Source: Atopsyche davidsoni (lineage: Eukaryota; Arthropoda; Insecta; Trichoptera; Hydrobiosidae). Taken from it: 64,000 bases of DNA. The DNA lies in the NCBI GenBank assembly GCA_022113835.1, contig JAILWY010000027.1:12278501-12342500 (forward strand). Reading direction: 5' to 3'. Positions 1 through 12,586 of the stretch are shown here, one piece after another. The position numbers and the translations under genes are program-made. The notes under the pieces are model-generated. The model did not search any database. It saw only the letters and a list, made by a program, of their open reading frames with translations, and was not told the origin of the DNA. Numbering within the stretch: the stretch's first letter is position 1; each line of letters starts with the position of its first letter.

Positions 1-3000
1 ACGAACAACCCTCCCTGCTTCTCTACTGGGGTGGGGTGTTTTGACTCCTATTTTAGTTTATCTGTATAGAGATATCTTACATTTAAGACATAACTATAAA
101 ATGAGTGCTTTCACATTGCGTGAAATTCATTTCAATCAGTGAATATTTGTCTTTCTTGCGTTTTTTAAATTTTTTTAACAAAAATTATTTTACAACTTAT
201 ATTGGCCTATTATAATTATAATACATGTTTCTTCTTTCCTTTCGAGAATTCCTTCGAGCTTGTTAATCATTTCACATAAATGCATAGTACCTTTTCGACC
301 ATTAAATAAAAATATAAAATTTTTCATCATAGAGAACATCATTCATATACTTAATGCTTACGTTTTAACTCATAAATCAAATGTTATATTTCGATGTGTC
401 TCTAAGAATAAAGCTTGAAATTAAATGTATATTTTTTATTATTCAGAATATTCCGTGCTATATGATTTACAATATGAGGTAAACTTAACTGGAGTAGATA
501 TGATAAGGGAGAATTTTACATGAGTATTTTCAGGAATGCATAAAAATCATTGTATTTCGTGAATATAATATATTTTCATTAATCATGATTAGGAAACTCC
601 ATCCGTCGGTAACGGAAGGGTGGAAAGACAGGGATGAAACGCAGAACGAAAGGGAAACAATAATGTGATTTGAATTATTAAGGATAGTTTGTAAAATTAA
701 AAAAAAAAAACAATAAAAATAATAAATTTAAATAAAATAGTTAAAATAACAGTTTTGATATTTCAAAGTCATAATTCTTTAAAATAAAGAATGTCGTTTA
801 CGAGTTTTTAGATAAATTTTGAAATACAATGTTAAAATAAAATTTTATTCCGAAGCTTCATAAAGTAAAAAAAAATATTTTATTATATCTTCATCAATGA
901 ATCCCTTTGAGTGAATCTATATTAAAATAATTTAATGAAATCTGAACTAAGCAAATATATATGAACAAAATAAATATTTGTTTATACAAAAATATGTGTG
1001 TTTATTTTTTTTAATACGTTTTCTCCTCTTGGTTGTTTTTTTAAATCGTTTTGTATTTCAAAGTTGCCAGATAAAAAGTGAATGCTTTGTTTATTTGTAT
1101 ATTTGTTATAATCACTGCATATATATTAACAACTTTAGATATTTTTACCAATTTTTATTAAAATTATTAAAATAATTATAAATCATTAAGGTACACAATA
1201 AACCAGCAATTCAAGGCACTCTTTATATCTTTTCGTGCATAAAAAAAATAAATAAATTAGTAAGCAACTAGAACCTGTCATTTCTTCAAAATATTTTATC
1301 TTCAATTTTGATCGTTTTAATTTAGTTAATATTGTAAATACTTTGGGTTATCTGTTGTAGATATGGAAAATTTGTTAAAAATTTACATAGTTTAATAGAA
1401 AAATAATTGGCAGGTTTTGTCCTTCTAAATTTGGGTTGGTTTAAATAAAAGGAAGATATTTCAATTTAATTGATTTAAATGCGGCAACTTTATAGTTGAC
1501 AAGTATTTGTGTTGATTGATTGAAAATCTTGGTTAACATTTCTATTTGAATTAAAAGCTTTTATATTCTACAAATATTTTATTATTCATTTGACGAATAA
1601 CGGTTTTTATTTAAAATCAAACACTCCATGATAAACCATATTTTACAAAATTCCGGAAACCATCAATAAATTGAATAAATTTATTTAGGCACATCTAATA
1701 AAAGCCAATAACTCCAAATAAATCAATCAGAAATTTATAAGACTTTGGAAAAGATATTATCCAATCACGCTTTGAAGCCAGCGAAAGTGAGTCATAGACG
1801 CAGAATATAATAATGAAATTATTAATTCTTATTAAATGCGAAAAATCCTCCGACGGCATTGCCACCCTAGAAAACTCTGAAAGTTCCCTCAGACTCGGGG
1901 GAGTTCCCTGTCAATTATTTCAAAATTAATCACCTTTACGAAAATTCGCCGAGCTTCTCGGGATAAATTTATTACATTACTGGCAACACAGTTTAAGAGA
2001 GTGATATTGAAAATTCTCACTCTAGAAATAAACGGAATGTGGGATGTTAAATGTATTTATTCAACATGTTTTATTAATAATACCTTTTATACTGAGCGGG
2101 TGTTTGTACAAGAATCAAATCACCAGGAAATATATATTCAGCATAAAAATTTAAAACACAAATGTCTTATTCTCATTGATGGTGAATTTTACAGTTCAAA
2201 ATAGCAAATCATTTATAATAACATTAAGCCAAAAAACCTGAGGTTTGTACTAAAAAAATATCACAAAAATACATAAATCTTCGAAACTTTTCTCCTTATA
2301 ATAAAAAGACTTATAATTTTTCACCAAACTATTTTCAAGTAAATTTTGAGTATTGATTATTAAAGTAGCAACGGATATCTCGTCCGTTCATTCAAATTTT
2401 TAAATCAATTATTTAAATCCTAAATAAATTCAATTGTCATAGTATTAAAAAAAATCAAAATATATATGATAATATCAGTAAAATACCAAAACAGATATTT
2501 CACTAAAAATAAACTAATTTTTCTTATTGCACTCAAAGATAATCGATTATTTTTCTCAACTAAATTCCATTATCTGTTAAAGTCTAAAGATATTTAAAAA
2601 CAATTTTTGAAAATACTTATTTAATATTGTACAGTTTAGCCCAAATAACTAAACCTATTTGAAAATGTAAAATGTTATGCATTCAAATATTCTCTATAAT
2701 TTTAATGGTTATATTGTTATTGCTAAATTATCATAAATGAATAAAACGGTCGTTTTAATATGGCAGTGTAGTAAAATTTGACGATGAAAATAAACCGTAG
2801 ACATTATTTAAATTCTTCTCGTGAAGTCGCCGCTTGGGCCAGGTATCAGGATACAGGTGAAAAATTACATACACTGCCCTGGAATGCATAGTTTGCTTCG
2901 TTTCAAGAAGAACCTGAAAAGTTCATCGAAAAAAAAATTATATGTATTATTTTTTTAATTTTTTATTATTATTATATTTATGTATAAGAATGATAATACG

Positions 3001-3245
3001 ATAGTTGATCGGATGGTTTTTTTTCTCCATATTTTCATAATGAAAGTCACTACGTGAATCATGAGGTGTATCAAATATATTCAAAGGTGTATTTGAGTTT
3101 TGGAAGCATATGAAAAAATCACAAAATTATAATATTTAATTGGAATCCTACCAGGTACTCTCTGTCAATAGTATTGAGTATATTTAGGCGACATGATAGT
3201 AAAATAAATAATTTTACTAAGAATATCGTTCGATAAGCTTTCGGT
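1..3245. other. AT-rich sequence without recognisable genes
   Basis: Long A/T runs and only short chance reading frames. No coding frame, tandem array or RNA gene stands out. A slightly GC-richer patch lies near 1790-1930. The longest open frames are about 65 codons of low-complexity, AT-driven residues and are not gene candidates. Confidence 0.7.
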
Positions 3246-3249
3246 AAAT

Positions 3250-3600
3250 TTTTCGTAAACTTTTCAGGTTCTCTTCTTTGGTAGAACATTACCATGGCCT
3301 GCTTTAGTCAACGTCGGTTCTCGGAAGACCGATAAGTACCCTGGAAGGTGCTGAAGGCTGCGGGTATCTTCTAGAAGTGTCATCCTATTTCCATAACTTT
3401 CCAGAAGGGTGGATATAGGCGACCCCGGTTCATCCTTGCGGACGGTCCGGCCTGATAGACTGTAATGAGCTTTTAACGATAGATTTTTATGAAAACGATA
3501 CCCGAGTTGTATGAATGCGGAGATAACACAGTGGAAGTGAATTTGAAAATTAACATCAGAATGTGCTTTATTGAACGCCAACAAAAGGTTCTCTCTCTAA
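3250..3600. other. GC-richer island with a 106-codon minus-strand frame
   Basis: This block is clearly richer in G+C than its surroundings. It holds an open minus-strand frame at 3264-3584 starting with ATG. The translation has mixed composition rather than AT-driven residues, but I recognise no domain, signal peptide or membrane segment, and no clear splice sites bound it. It could be a diverged exon, an old transposon fragment or chance. I do not call it a gene. Confidence 0.35.
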
Positions 3601-5325
3601 GGATTTTCTTATTACCATTGTATTTATGGATAAGTACGAAAGAAAAAAAATACTAGCAGTCTTTAGATCTTCGTAAAATATTTTTTTTATAAATAAGTAA
3701 TCTTACCACTTACATGTGACAATGATTTTTAATTTATTAATTTGAATACAATAAAACCATTAATGTTCATAAGAGTGAAAGTTATTTGATATATGATTGC
3801 TCCAAATATTGCTATCTCAATCTTTAAATAAATTTTACATATGAGTACAATATTTTTTTAATAACATGTAGAACATTTTTCTTAATAGGCATTTAAAAAT
3901 TGTTTCAATAAAAATTTATTTCTTGTAATCTCCTTGCCTTGTTACATATTGCATATTTTTTATATAAATATTAAACCAGCCTACTATAGATTAATAATTT
4001 CAGACTAAAATGTTATGTTCTTACGATTTTGTGATTCAAAGTAACTGAGTGGTCGTAAATAATAGTGTTAAATAGAATAAAGCATTACATTAGGTATGGG
4101 TTTTGGTTTTATTGTTCTTTCCCAGTAGATGAAATTTCAATCTTGCCATGAAGTCCCCTGGGACATCAAACAATTCGAGCTAAATTTTATTAAAAATTAA
4201 TCAGTTGTGTTGTACGTGGTTTGAAAAATACAATTGCAAAGTCTGGATTGATTATTTTTTTCACCGTTGCGTTTGCAAGAAAAAGAATAAATGTATAAAT
4301 AAATATATGAAGAAAAAAAAACACATCAAAGAACCACAGCCCTACCTGATTGGTAATTCTTTTGGAGCTTTGAAAAAGAGGGTAACAAGATTAGCCTGAA
4401 CTTGTGAGGTTTTTCACAAAGCTGCTGAAAACGGCGCGAGTCTTTCTTCTTCCATCTTATTCTGGAAACTTCTGTAGTCTGGGAGTACTCATAAAATACT
4501 TTGGCGCGAAGAGGACTTAAGTTCACTCTTGGTAATTAATTATTTCTAAGCTTTTTTACCGCCACTTAACACGTGTAAAGTGAAACATATTAAAGTACAG
4601 TAAAGGCTTTAGTATTTTTTTCAGTTATGACATCATAAAATTGCACGTGTTTCTGTAGAATTACTTAAGCACTAAAAACAGGACACTTATAAATATGGTA
4701 TTAATTTTAACAAACGTGTTTTATGAAGTCTTCGAAAGCAATCCATTTATTGAATTTATCGTATGTTTTTATTTGTATATTAATCTGAAATAGGTATCAT
4801 AGTATATCCGAGTTTATTACATCCGCTAGTTCACTAGTTTCTTGCAACATTTGATTTGAATGTTCAAAATGGCTTTAAGGCTTGTTATTCTTGCTTTATG
4901 AATACAGTTTATATTATCAATATAAATTATTGCGTATATAAAGTAAATAAAAAATAATTTTATCTTTGTTTCAGGTAATGCCAATTCAAGCATCTTTTCA
5001 CCATGTGCATCTTTAAGGGTGTGTTGACGACCGTTGAACTTTTGGAGAGGTGATATTTCTTTGAGTAATACACATGCTAATAACAACTTAACTAATTTAA
5101 TTTCCTGAAGATGGTTTACAACAGTAATCTAGAAGGCCAACGATAAGGCATACGACTGTCAAAATCAAGATCCTCAGTACACATTGAGGCACGTAAATTT
5201 TAACGCACTCACAAATACACGTGTTTTTTTTTTACTGTCCGTGTATGTAATAATTTTTTTTTAATATTTTGAAAAAAAAACTATGAAATCGAATAAAAAT
5301 TGACCTATTCACACAGGGGAGTACT
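3601..5325. other. AT-rich sequence, nothing recognised
   Basis: Short overlapping frames occur on both strands (for example around 4205-4526 and 4826-5086). None resembles a known protein or has unusual composition. No repeat family seen elsewhere in the window is present. Confidence 0.65.
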
Positions 5326-5329
5326 TCAG

Positions 5330-5480
5330 GCCGTATTTTAATTAATCCCCGCTTCAGCGGTCGCCGGCGCGCCTTTCCGTGCGGAACCGCCTTGAGTGCA
5401 AACTTCTTTCATATAAAAGCCTCTCGATTGATAGGCGACGTGCGCAGAGAGGTTAATGTGAACGCAGTTATATGGGCAAC
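5330..5480 (+). promoter_or_regulatory. GC-rich island with TATA-like box (possible promoter)
   Basis: A short GC-rich, CpG-containing block (5345-5395) is followed by TATAAAA at 5412-5418, then CpG-containing sequence where a start site would be expected 25-35 bases downstream. No coding frame follows that I can identify: an ATG at about 5473 opens only a short frame. The arrangement suits a core promoter, but a TATA match is weak evidence in DNA this AT-rich. It could equally be a conserved enhancer or chance. Confidence 0.2.
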
Positions 5481-5854
5481 GTAGGTTTTGTATTAAAGTT
5501 TTTAATTACTTTTCTATAATTAAAATCAGCTTATAGACGAACGACCAAGGTTATGTCTCATAAAATGAGCGCGTAATAGCGCCAAACAGATTTAAGTATA
5601 TTATATCAAGACGACGCTTTGTATTCAGGCTTAATTTTTTTTAAGTTCAAATAAAGCTTGAAGATGAGATGTATAACTATTAGTAGTGTGCATTAATTTT
5701 AAGGATTTTCTAAGAGATGGCGTTACTAGTATTGAATCGCATCAAGTTATACTTTATCTAACTTCATTGTGAAGTTTCATTGTTGCGCTTTTTTTTTTTC
5801 AGTATATGTCATATCGCTGAAGTGAATACAACTTTTTTTTTTTGAGCTCTTAAC

Positions 5855-6535
5855 ATGTCAACTTTTGTACCAACAAAACGCAATTTGCGAGAAGCTTTAC
5901 TTTTCTGTTTCAATTGGAAGAAAAAAACAGCTGAAAGTCACCGATTGCTGTGTGAAGTTTATGGTGAACATGCTCCATTGCAAAAAACGTGTGAGAACTA
6001 GTTTCGACGCTTTAACAATGGTGATTTCGATGTGGATGACGCCATATTTTTTACATTGATATTTATGGCGCCAAGGTAATGCTGTGTAGTTGGTGGAATC
6101 AGAAGGGTGCCATCCACTGTGAGCTGCTGAAACCAGGCCAAACTATCACGGACGAGTTCTACAGACAACAATTGATGCGTTTGAAGCGAGCATTGACAGA
6201 AAAACGGCCAGAATATGCGACCATGCACGAGTCATGGAATCGAGAATTTTTCATCATGACCATGCTCGGCCACATGTTGCTAAACCGGTTAAAACCTATT
6301 TGGAAAACAGTGGATGGGAAATTCTGCCTTACCCACCTTATAGTCCAGACCTTGCTCCTTCTCGACTACTACTTGTTTCAATGCCTTTTCTGAAATACGC
6401 TTCACTTCTGAACAGGGTATCAAAAATTGGCTTGATTCTTTCTTGGCTTCAAAAGACGAACAGCTCTTTTGGGATGGAATCGATAAAGTAGTGGCTAGCG
6501 ATGGACAATACTTCAATGCTACCAATAATATATAA
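5855..6535 (+). pseudogene. mariner transposase pseudogene (mauritiana-like)
   Basis: Remnant of a mariner DDD transposase, the cut-and-paste enzyme of the Tc1/mariner superfamily. The frame opens with MSTFVPTKRNLREALLF, the usual mariner N-terminus, and continues through the helix-turn-helix DNA-binding region. A premature TAG lies at 5999-6001 where a Trp codon is expected. After the DFDVDD segment the middle of the protein is missing: the text resumes near 6074 at KVMLCSWW, so most of the DNA-binding/catalytic linker is deleted. HDHARPH (6252 onward) carries the second catalytic Asp. PYSPDLAPS follows, and an extra base near 6361-6363 shifts the frame just before the third Asp (6364-6366). 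The C-terminus ends VASDGQYFNATNNI, stop 6533-6535. Several frameshifts plus the deletion make it certainly inactive. I could not identify its terminal inverted repeats. Confidence 0.93.
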
Positions 6536-6639
6536 TTAAACATAAAAATTATTACATTTATCTGTCGTAAATACTAAGATATTCAGCAACAAAGCGACTG
6601 CGCTCAAAATATGATCGCAATCTTCCCGCTACTTGTCTT

Positions 6640-6935
6640 TAGTTTCATCGCGGAGTATTACAAATTAGTCCGGTCTGCCTGGATAAAGATACGAGTCTGA
6701 CGAATAGTATGTTTCCGGTTCGATACCGTACAAATCTTCTGCACAAATCCACGAACGGACAGGGCATCTCAATCCTCGGCCGGGGACAACAACCCGGCGG
6801 ACGCAGCCTGTCCCCGCGCGGAGCGGGCCGCGATTTACGGCCACTGCCCCGGACTGGGGCGTGAATCTTGCGGTAGATGTAGTCGCAACTGCTGCAGCAG
6901 GTGTTGTCAACCCACGGCCCGGAATCACATTAATA
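6640..6935. other. GC-rich block, possibly a SINE or exon fragment
   Basis: One of the most GC-rich stretches in the window. An open minus-strand frame at 6665-6928 (87 codons, rich in Ala, Gly, Pro and Arg) spans it. Its C-terminal residues resemble the spurious peptides often translated from tRNA-derived SINEs. On the plus strand GGTTCGATACC at about 6717 resembles a pol III B box, but the A box is poor. No poly(A) tail or target duplication was found. It may be an old SINE, an exon fragment or regulatory DNA. Confidence 0.3.
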
Positions 6936-6939
6936 TTTT

Positions 6940-9110
6940 AATTATTTTATATGTAAGATGAAGCAATCGGATCACAAAGTATTTTTGTGAGTGTATGTGT
7001 ATATGTGTGTATGTGTTGAATACCTAAAAAAAATAAAAACTACAAAAAAACAGGAAGTACAATAAATACTTGGAGTTCCTCGTGTACCGATGAAATGTCA
7101 TGCCATTGCCATTTATTAATCAATTTCTTCGTAGCTCAAATGGTAGTGATTGTGCCTTGTTAATTTATATGTACACAGAGCAAACGTCTTTCATGTCATA
7201 TAACGTGATAAGATTTTTTTTCTCTGGCTTATCCCAAACAGAATCTATAACAAAGCCCTGTTGTAAATATTCAAGAGACTCGCTTCGTTATTCAAGTCAA
7301 TAATATTTGAATCGAGGGTTGGATAATATACCTCAACCCATATAACGCTGGATGTCTCCATCTATAAACCTATCTACTGATATTTTCTTCTTATTTGTGA
7401 ATGATAAATTCTTACCCCGACTTTTACTGTAGTACTTACCCGTTATTTCCATTTTTTTTTTATAAATAAACCCCAGAAATGATTTTCGTAATTGTTTAAA
7501 TGCTTTATTTTTTTGTGAAAACGAAAGTAAAATCGCTTGATCTATGCGTGACTCTGAGTATCGTGTTTTCAGGAAATTAATAAAAGTTATTTATGCTTCT
7601 AAAATCGCTATAAATCTTTATACAGGATATCCTGTACATTCGTGTAAGTATTACATGGTGTGTACCTTTTCGTTTTCATTGTGGCTGTAGTTCCAGTATA
7701 TTTTCAGAATCGTCATGAAAATTGTATTTCTGAAAGGTTTAATTCTGAAACAACAGTGTTTGAGGATGTTTTCTACATTTCTTTGTTTTATCACACAGAA
7801 AAACATTGCTAAGCTTTTTTTACAAAAAGTGCTATTAATGAGGAGTAATAATAAATTAATCAAACACTAAAATAACGGTTACCTTGCAAACCCATGATGG
7901 TATATTTTATTAAAAAAATATTGATATTTCCTATCAAAACAAAAATACTGCATGTGTACTTTAATAAAGTCAAGAATTCTCGTAAATGTTCAAATATTTA
8001 TTTATCGAACCAGTTATATTGGATTCATACTTGCAAATCACGATTCCATTTCTCAGAATAGATCCTTGGAAGTCGAAAGCAATCTTGCTCCAGGCTGCGA
8101 TAACCTAGTAAAGTGCATTATTATCTCAGCTGTAGCTTCTGAAAATATTATTGATTTTTTGAAACCATCTTTTATGCGTGAAAATACGATTTTATTAAAT
8201 ATTTTTTCAAAATCATTATTTATTTGACTGGCGCAAAATTTCAACCAATCTGATAAATTTCAAGATTAAAAATATATAAAAGTTTTGAAGGATGGGTTTT
8301 AGATTTTGGTTTGACATAAATCTAACAAATAAATATTTAGTTGACACATGCCAACAAAGGTAACCTGAAATCTTGATATAGGAAGATATATCTATAAAAT
8401 ATGTAGTCGTATCTATGGTTTCTAAAGTGGCTGCTGTCAACGAATTTCAAAAAAATAACTTTTCAATGTATATAAATATATGACATGAATGTATATTGAA
8501 GCACTTGGAACTAAAAATAGTGTTGAAGTCAAGCTGCTTTATAAATAAAAAGAAAATATACATTATTAAAAATGTATAATACTGAAAATTAAACCAGGCC
8601 ATTCAATCTACCAAATAGTGGTTTAAATTGAAATATTTCATATTTAATCAGCAAATAAAAATATTTAAGAAATAACGTTTTATTTTGAATTATTAATTTG
8701 TATTTATATGATTATATGTTTTAAGTAAAAACTCGATTACTTTTAATAAGTACTGAGTTAAGCAATGGTACCAAAAATGTCATACTATCATTATATCATA
8801 GGCTTTTCCTATTAAAGATTTGAAGAATAGCCATTTACATAAAGATATAATTTAAAAATATCATATGATTAAGCAGAAGTTTGTTTAGAGTGAATTTACT
8901 ATAGACTAAAAAATTCAGAAAATTTATATGATTTCAACAAAATTTGGGGATAGGTCTAATGATATAAAAAATACGATAGAGATGATTTAGGGATTTTCGG
9001 GTGTTTGTCGTATGGTGGTTTATGATAAGATGCATGCAGTTAAGTATAATATGGTATAATAAGAAAAAACACGAACCACTTCGTTGTAATCAAAGATATT
9101 TCAAAATTTT
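6940..9110. other. AT-rich sequence with a tRNA-like scrap
   Basis: Mostly featureless. TAGCTCAAATGG at about 7132-7143 is a good pol III A-box / D-arm match, but no B box follows at the proper distance, so at most it is a tRNA or SINE scrap. A perfect 16-bp palindrome (TACAGGATATCCTGTA) lies at 7621-7636. Confidence 0.55.
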
Positions 9111-9340
9111 CTACAAAAAACGCTTGCCGAGACCTTCGAGCATAATTTAGGTCAGGTTAGGCTAGAATTTTACTCACCTGGCGATAGGAACAATGCACAT
9201 CTCTCTCGTGGCTAAAGCTCGATTGTCAGCGCCATCCAAATAGCTCAAAACCTGGTCACGTGTACAAGCAGTCTATACACGCTGCCAGTTTGATATTTAG
9301 CTGTGTCTGCGCAGCGACCGACGACGTGATGATAAATGGG
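9110..9340 (-). other. Possible exon end with consensus splice donor
   Basis: Read on the minus strand, this GC-richer block has a short open frame (about 30 codons, roughly 9175-9265) whose last codons run into CAG|GTGAGT, a textbook 5' splice donor at about 9171-9180. Upstream on the same strand the sequence stays GC-rich to about 9320. The peptide includes VLSYLDGADNRALATREM, which I do not recognise. It could be the end of a real coding or 5' UTR exon. Chance remains likely because the frame is short and I see no acceptor or partner exon. Confidence 0.22.
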
Positions 9341-11785
9341 TATCATTGTGGTGAAAGACAATATTCAAATTTACTGTCAAAATCACTAACAAAGCTATTG
9401 TGGAACGACATTTACACTCGGAAACATTAAAGTTTGTGGCGCAACGATACCTTAATTTATTTATAAAAATGATATTCTGTATGACAAACCCATACAAAAA
9501 ATATTTTTTTACATTACAAGGTGATAAATTCAGAAATTAAACAAAAAAAAAAAAACTTCAAAAGCTTTTCACGAGACTTGCGGTACAATATTTAAGTAAT
9601 CGATTTACACATAAAACAACCGGAATTTTCGTTTTGATATAACAAACCTAATCTTTACATAATTTCTAATTTAAATGAATTCTAATAAAGCAATAAACAA
9701 TGTACGAATAATTTTATCAATGAAAGCTAAAAATTTCATTTTTGAAGAAGATGTTATGTTGATAAATGTATTTTTTTATAACAGGGATCACATTTTTTTT
9801 CAGTTTATTATAAACAAGAAATAAGCGATAATTAAATCGAACATAAACATATTCATGAGTTTGAATTAACTAGAAAATAAACACATATAATAAGTTAAAA
9901 CCTAATAGCATTACAAATTACACAAAATAAACATATATCGCATATAAATAACTGTCATAATTTTGTAGGGTTTGCTACTATTCTGCAAAAATCCGATATT
10001 TATATAAATACTTGATATCTCGAGTTATTCAGGACTCGCGGAGATATTCTATGATTTTGCGCCTGCGGAGCAAGCCGAAGGGAAAATATACGCACTTTTC
10101 GGGGCCACTTGAATATTTAGCAATATCCTTCCTGACAAGACTCCAAAGGATTCCTATGAAATGGGTATCCACAACTTCCGGAGATAGGGGCGTGATCCTT
10201 TTGGGAATACGAAATATTTTGAACATCTTCTGAAAAAAAAAACACAGCATATACATATATTTTATTTAAAACGAGATGGTATTGAATATGCTCACGTTGA
10301 ATTTTCAAGCAGGCTTTTTCATTGCCGTGAAGGCTGCTTATTGGATATAACCAGAAACAGATCGACCGAAAAAGGAATCGAAAACAACTAACCGGTTAAA
10401 TGCTCAAAATCTCAAAGAAGTAAAATATGATCTACCAAAAGAAAGCTTTATAAAAAGGACTGTGTGAATGTGTATATTTTTTAAAATAAAACATTCAGTA
10501 CAAAAAATATTAAGCCTTTTTTTTCATCAAAAGACAAATAAAAAAAAAATAAAAGTAACATCGCTAAGTGGATTTAAATATCCATGAATAAGATCTGCTG
10601 ATAGAAAGAAAAGTAGAAAATACTGACGGTCTAAATTAAAGACTAGAAGCATAAAATAGTTCAGATAAATTTAAAAGTAAAAACACGATGGAATCAGACA
10701 GCCTTTTTACTCATCCGATATATAATATTATTAGATAAAAGCCTTTAAATAAAATAAAATTTTGCCATTTCAGTTTCGTTGGCGTCAATGAGTTATCTTT
10801 TAATTAAATAAGCTTACAAATAGTCGCTCAGTCATATATAATTTGTTTTTCAACTAAATTTGTAGTTCTCTGAGTAAATTATGGTGAATGTACTGAAAAA
10901 TATCATGTATACATTTTGGACGCTGAATTTTTCAGACGCCAATTATGAAAACTTGCTATTTGAATAGTTCAAATGACATGTAAATGGAGAAATCATTTAT
11001 GCGTTTTTACACCCTTAACGACCAATGTTTTGATACGTTTATATTATAAATTAAAAAAATGCAAATTTGTGCTTGTTATAAAATTGCACAAATTATACAG
11101 ATACATTTAAAAAAATGCAACGCTTTTTCAGCATCAACTGAATACCCTTAAGGCAGTTGCTTCCAGCCTTTAAATTGCCTCTGGTGTCCAACCGGACCTG
11201 GCGAAATCGTGTCATTTAATTAATTTAATTGTCACTTTATTTTTATATGTCTAAAGCTGATTTTTTTACAAAGTATTTAAAAAAATATAAAATATATTTA
11301 CCAATTTTTTATTATTTAATTTACGTCCATTTTTAGGGTATAATAAAATCTTGAAGATGTTGAAAAATTTGATAAAATGACGACTTTTCAAAAGCAAAGT
11401 TTGTTAAAAAAAAATTTTTTTTAATTTTTCATTTTATAAGGCGCACATGGTTTATATATAATATTGCAATTCCAATTGAAAAAAAGACTTTTAAATGTTT
11501 AGGATTCTTGGAAAATGTACCGGACGAATCTCCAAATTCCTACACTTCAATCGGAAAAACACATATTTATCATATTAATTGTAGACGTATTATTAAGAAG
11601 GGATGTATCAAACTTTTTGCATTTAAATATTTTTGATCGGTGCAGTCGATTTTTCGCAAAACGGACTAGAAAATGATCAAAAAACTCGATTATGGGACCT
11701 AGACCCTTAAAAACCATTTTGTTGGAATCCATTAAATATTTTAGGTCACCGGTATTATAGATCCGGCATTTTATTTCCAAAGTGT
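9341..11785. other. AT-rich sequence; one open stretch near 10.0-10.26 kb
   Basis: Nothing recognised. At 10012-10256 both strands are open for about 75 codons in slightly GC-richer DNA. Neither translation matches a family I know, and the two-strand openness suggests lack of stops rather than coding. Confidence 0.55.
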
Positions 11786-11887
11786 GCATCCAGCGCACAG
11801 TGTGCTGATCGGTTTCAGCCCTCTGCGCCTCGCTGACAATTATGACCCCCGTTTAGCATCATCATGGGATCATTATGATGACCTGGC

Positions 11888-12279
11888 GTGGCAGCGGCGC
11901 CGCGCCATTAGCGATCGCAGTGCGTAACTCGAGGCACGCTGTATTCGGTGGTCGCAGGTTGTATTGAGGATCATAGATTATCATTATCATTTCAGTATTA
12001 ATTTATAGTTTGAAATAATATGCTTGTTTATAATAGGTTAGCTTGGCACTGTAGTTATACCGTGGCATGAGAGCCGCGCGCATTAGCGTGCACAGTGCTC
12101 AACTGAATGCAGTTCATACTGTGGATAATACATTATCAATACCAATCATTTATACATATCTTGTATCAAATAACCTAGCTTGGTAAATAAGTACAGTTGC
12201 AGCGGGTGCAGTGTGTAACTCGAGGTACGTTATACTTAGCATTTCAATATCAAATTAGAATGTTACATAATATACTTGT
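11888..12279. repeat. Diverged tandem repeat array, left part
   Basis: Units starting at about 11888 (GTGGCAGCGGC) and 12062 (GTGGCATGAGAG) align, with a spacing of 174 bp, through a shared GC-rich head followed by an AT-rich body. A third, shortened unit begins near 12199, with GCAGTGTGTAACTCGAGG corresponding to GCAGTGCGTAACTCGAGG of the first. The array is old and diverged and is interrupted by a foldback element at 12280. Confidence 0.65.
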
Positions 12280-12586
12280 TAATAAAATTAGGCACATTTT
12301 ATCACACGTTGAAAATGATTTCAAAGAAATTCTCAGAAAAATATCATCGTGACTTGTGTAGAATTCGAACCTACATCCCCAAGCTTACTCGGCCGGTGCA
12401 TTAACTCTTGCTAACGAGCCACATCATAATCTACATACGAACCAATGTGCCCAAACCAATCAATATTTAATGATTTGCAAGCATTGGACTTTTAAACCAA
12501 AGTAACTTATCGTATTAGTAAGTAGTATAAGCCTGTAAGGGTAATGAAAATGCATTTGATTGACGTCCAATCCACAAAATAGACAT
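12280..12586 (-). mobile_element. FBT-1, foldback tRNA-bearing element
   Basis: First copy of a repeat family found eight times here. A 13-bp direct repeat ATAATATACTTGT flanks it (12267-12279 and 12587-12599). The right end is the conserved terminus (read inward on the minus strand, ATGTCTATTTTGTGGATTG) and the left end is the variable terminus (AATTAGGCACATT). Between them lie arm sequence related to GAAACTCTCAGAAAAATATC, a minus-strand tRNA-like segment and the family's middle spacer (CCAATGTGCCCA, GATTTGCAAGCA). It sits inside a tandem array, which makes the insertion site easy to see. Confidence 0.85.
12349..12422 (-). pseudogene. tRNA-Thr-like segment of FBT-1
   Basis: A 74-nt cloverleaf-like sequence on the minus strand. 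Acceptor strands GTGGCTC and AAGTCAC pair at six of seven positions. The T-arm has GGTTCGAATTC, a slightly degraded B box. The anticodon arm CCGGC-CGAGTAA-GCTTG gives anticodon AGT, a threonine type. Base 33 is not the usual T and the D arm is poor, so I treat it as a tRNA-derived promoter module rather than a working tRNA. Confidence 0.6.

Noticed and set aside
3264..3584. 106-codon minus-strand gene
   Set aside because: No recognised family, splice sites or promoter; kept only as an unassigned GC-richer island.
7125..7200. tRNA or SINE head suggested by TAGCTCAAATGG
   Set aside because: No B box or closing stem follows; too short to support a feature.
7621..7636. 16-bp palindrome TACAGGATATCCTGTA as a transposon end
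   Set aside because: No partner terminal repeat or flanking duplication was found nearby.
10012..10308. Gene candidate from frames open on both strands
   Set aside because: Overlapping frames on both strands, no domain, and residues that do not look selected; probably a chance lack of stops.
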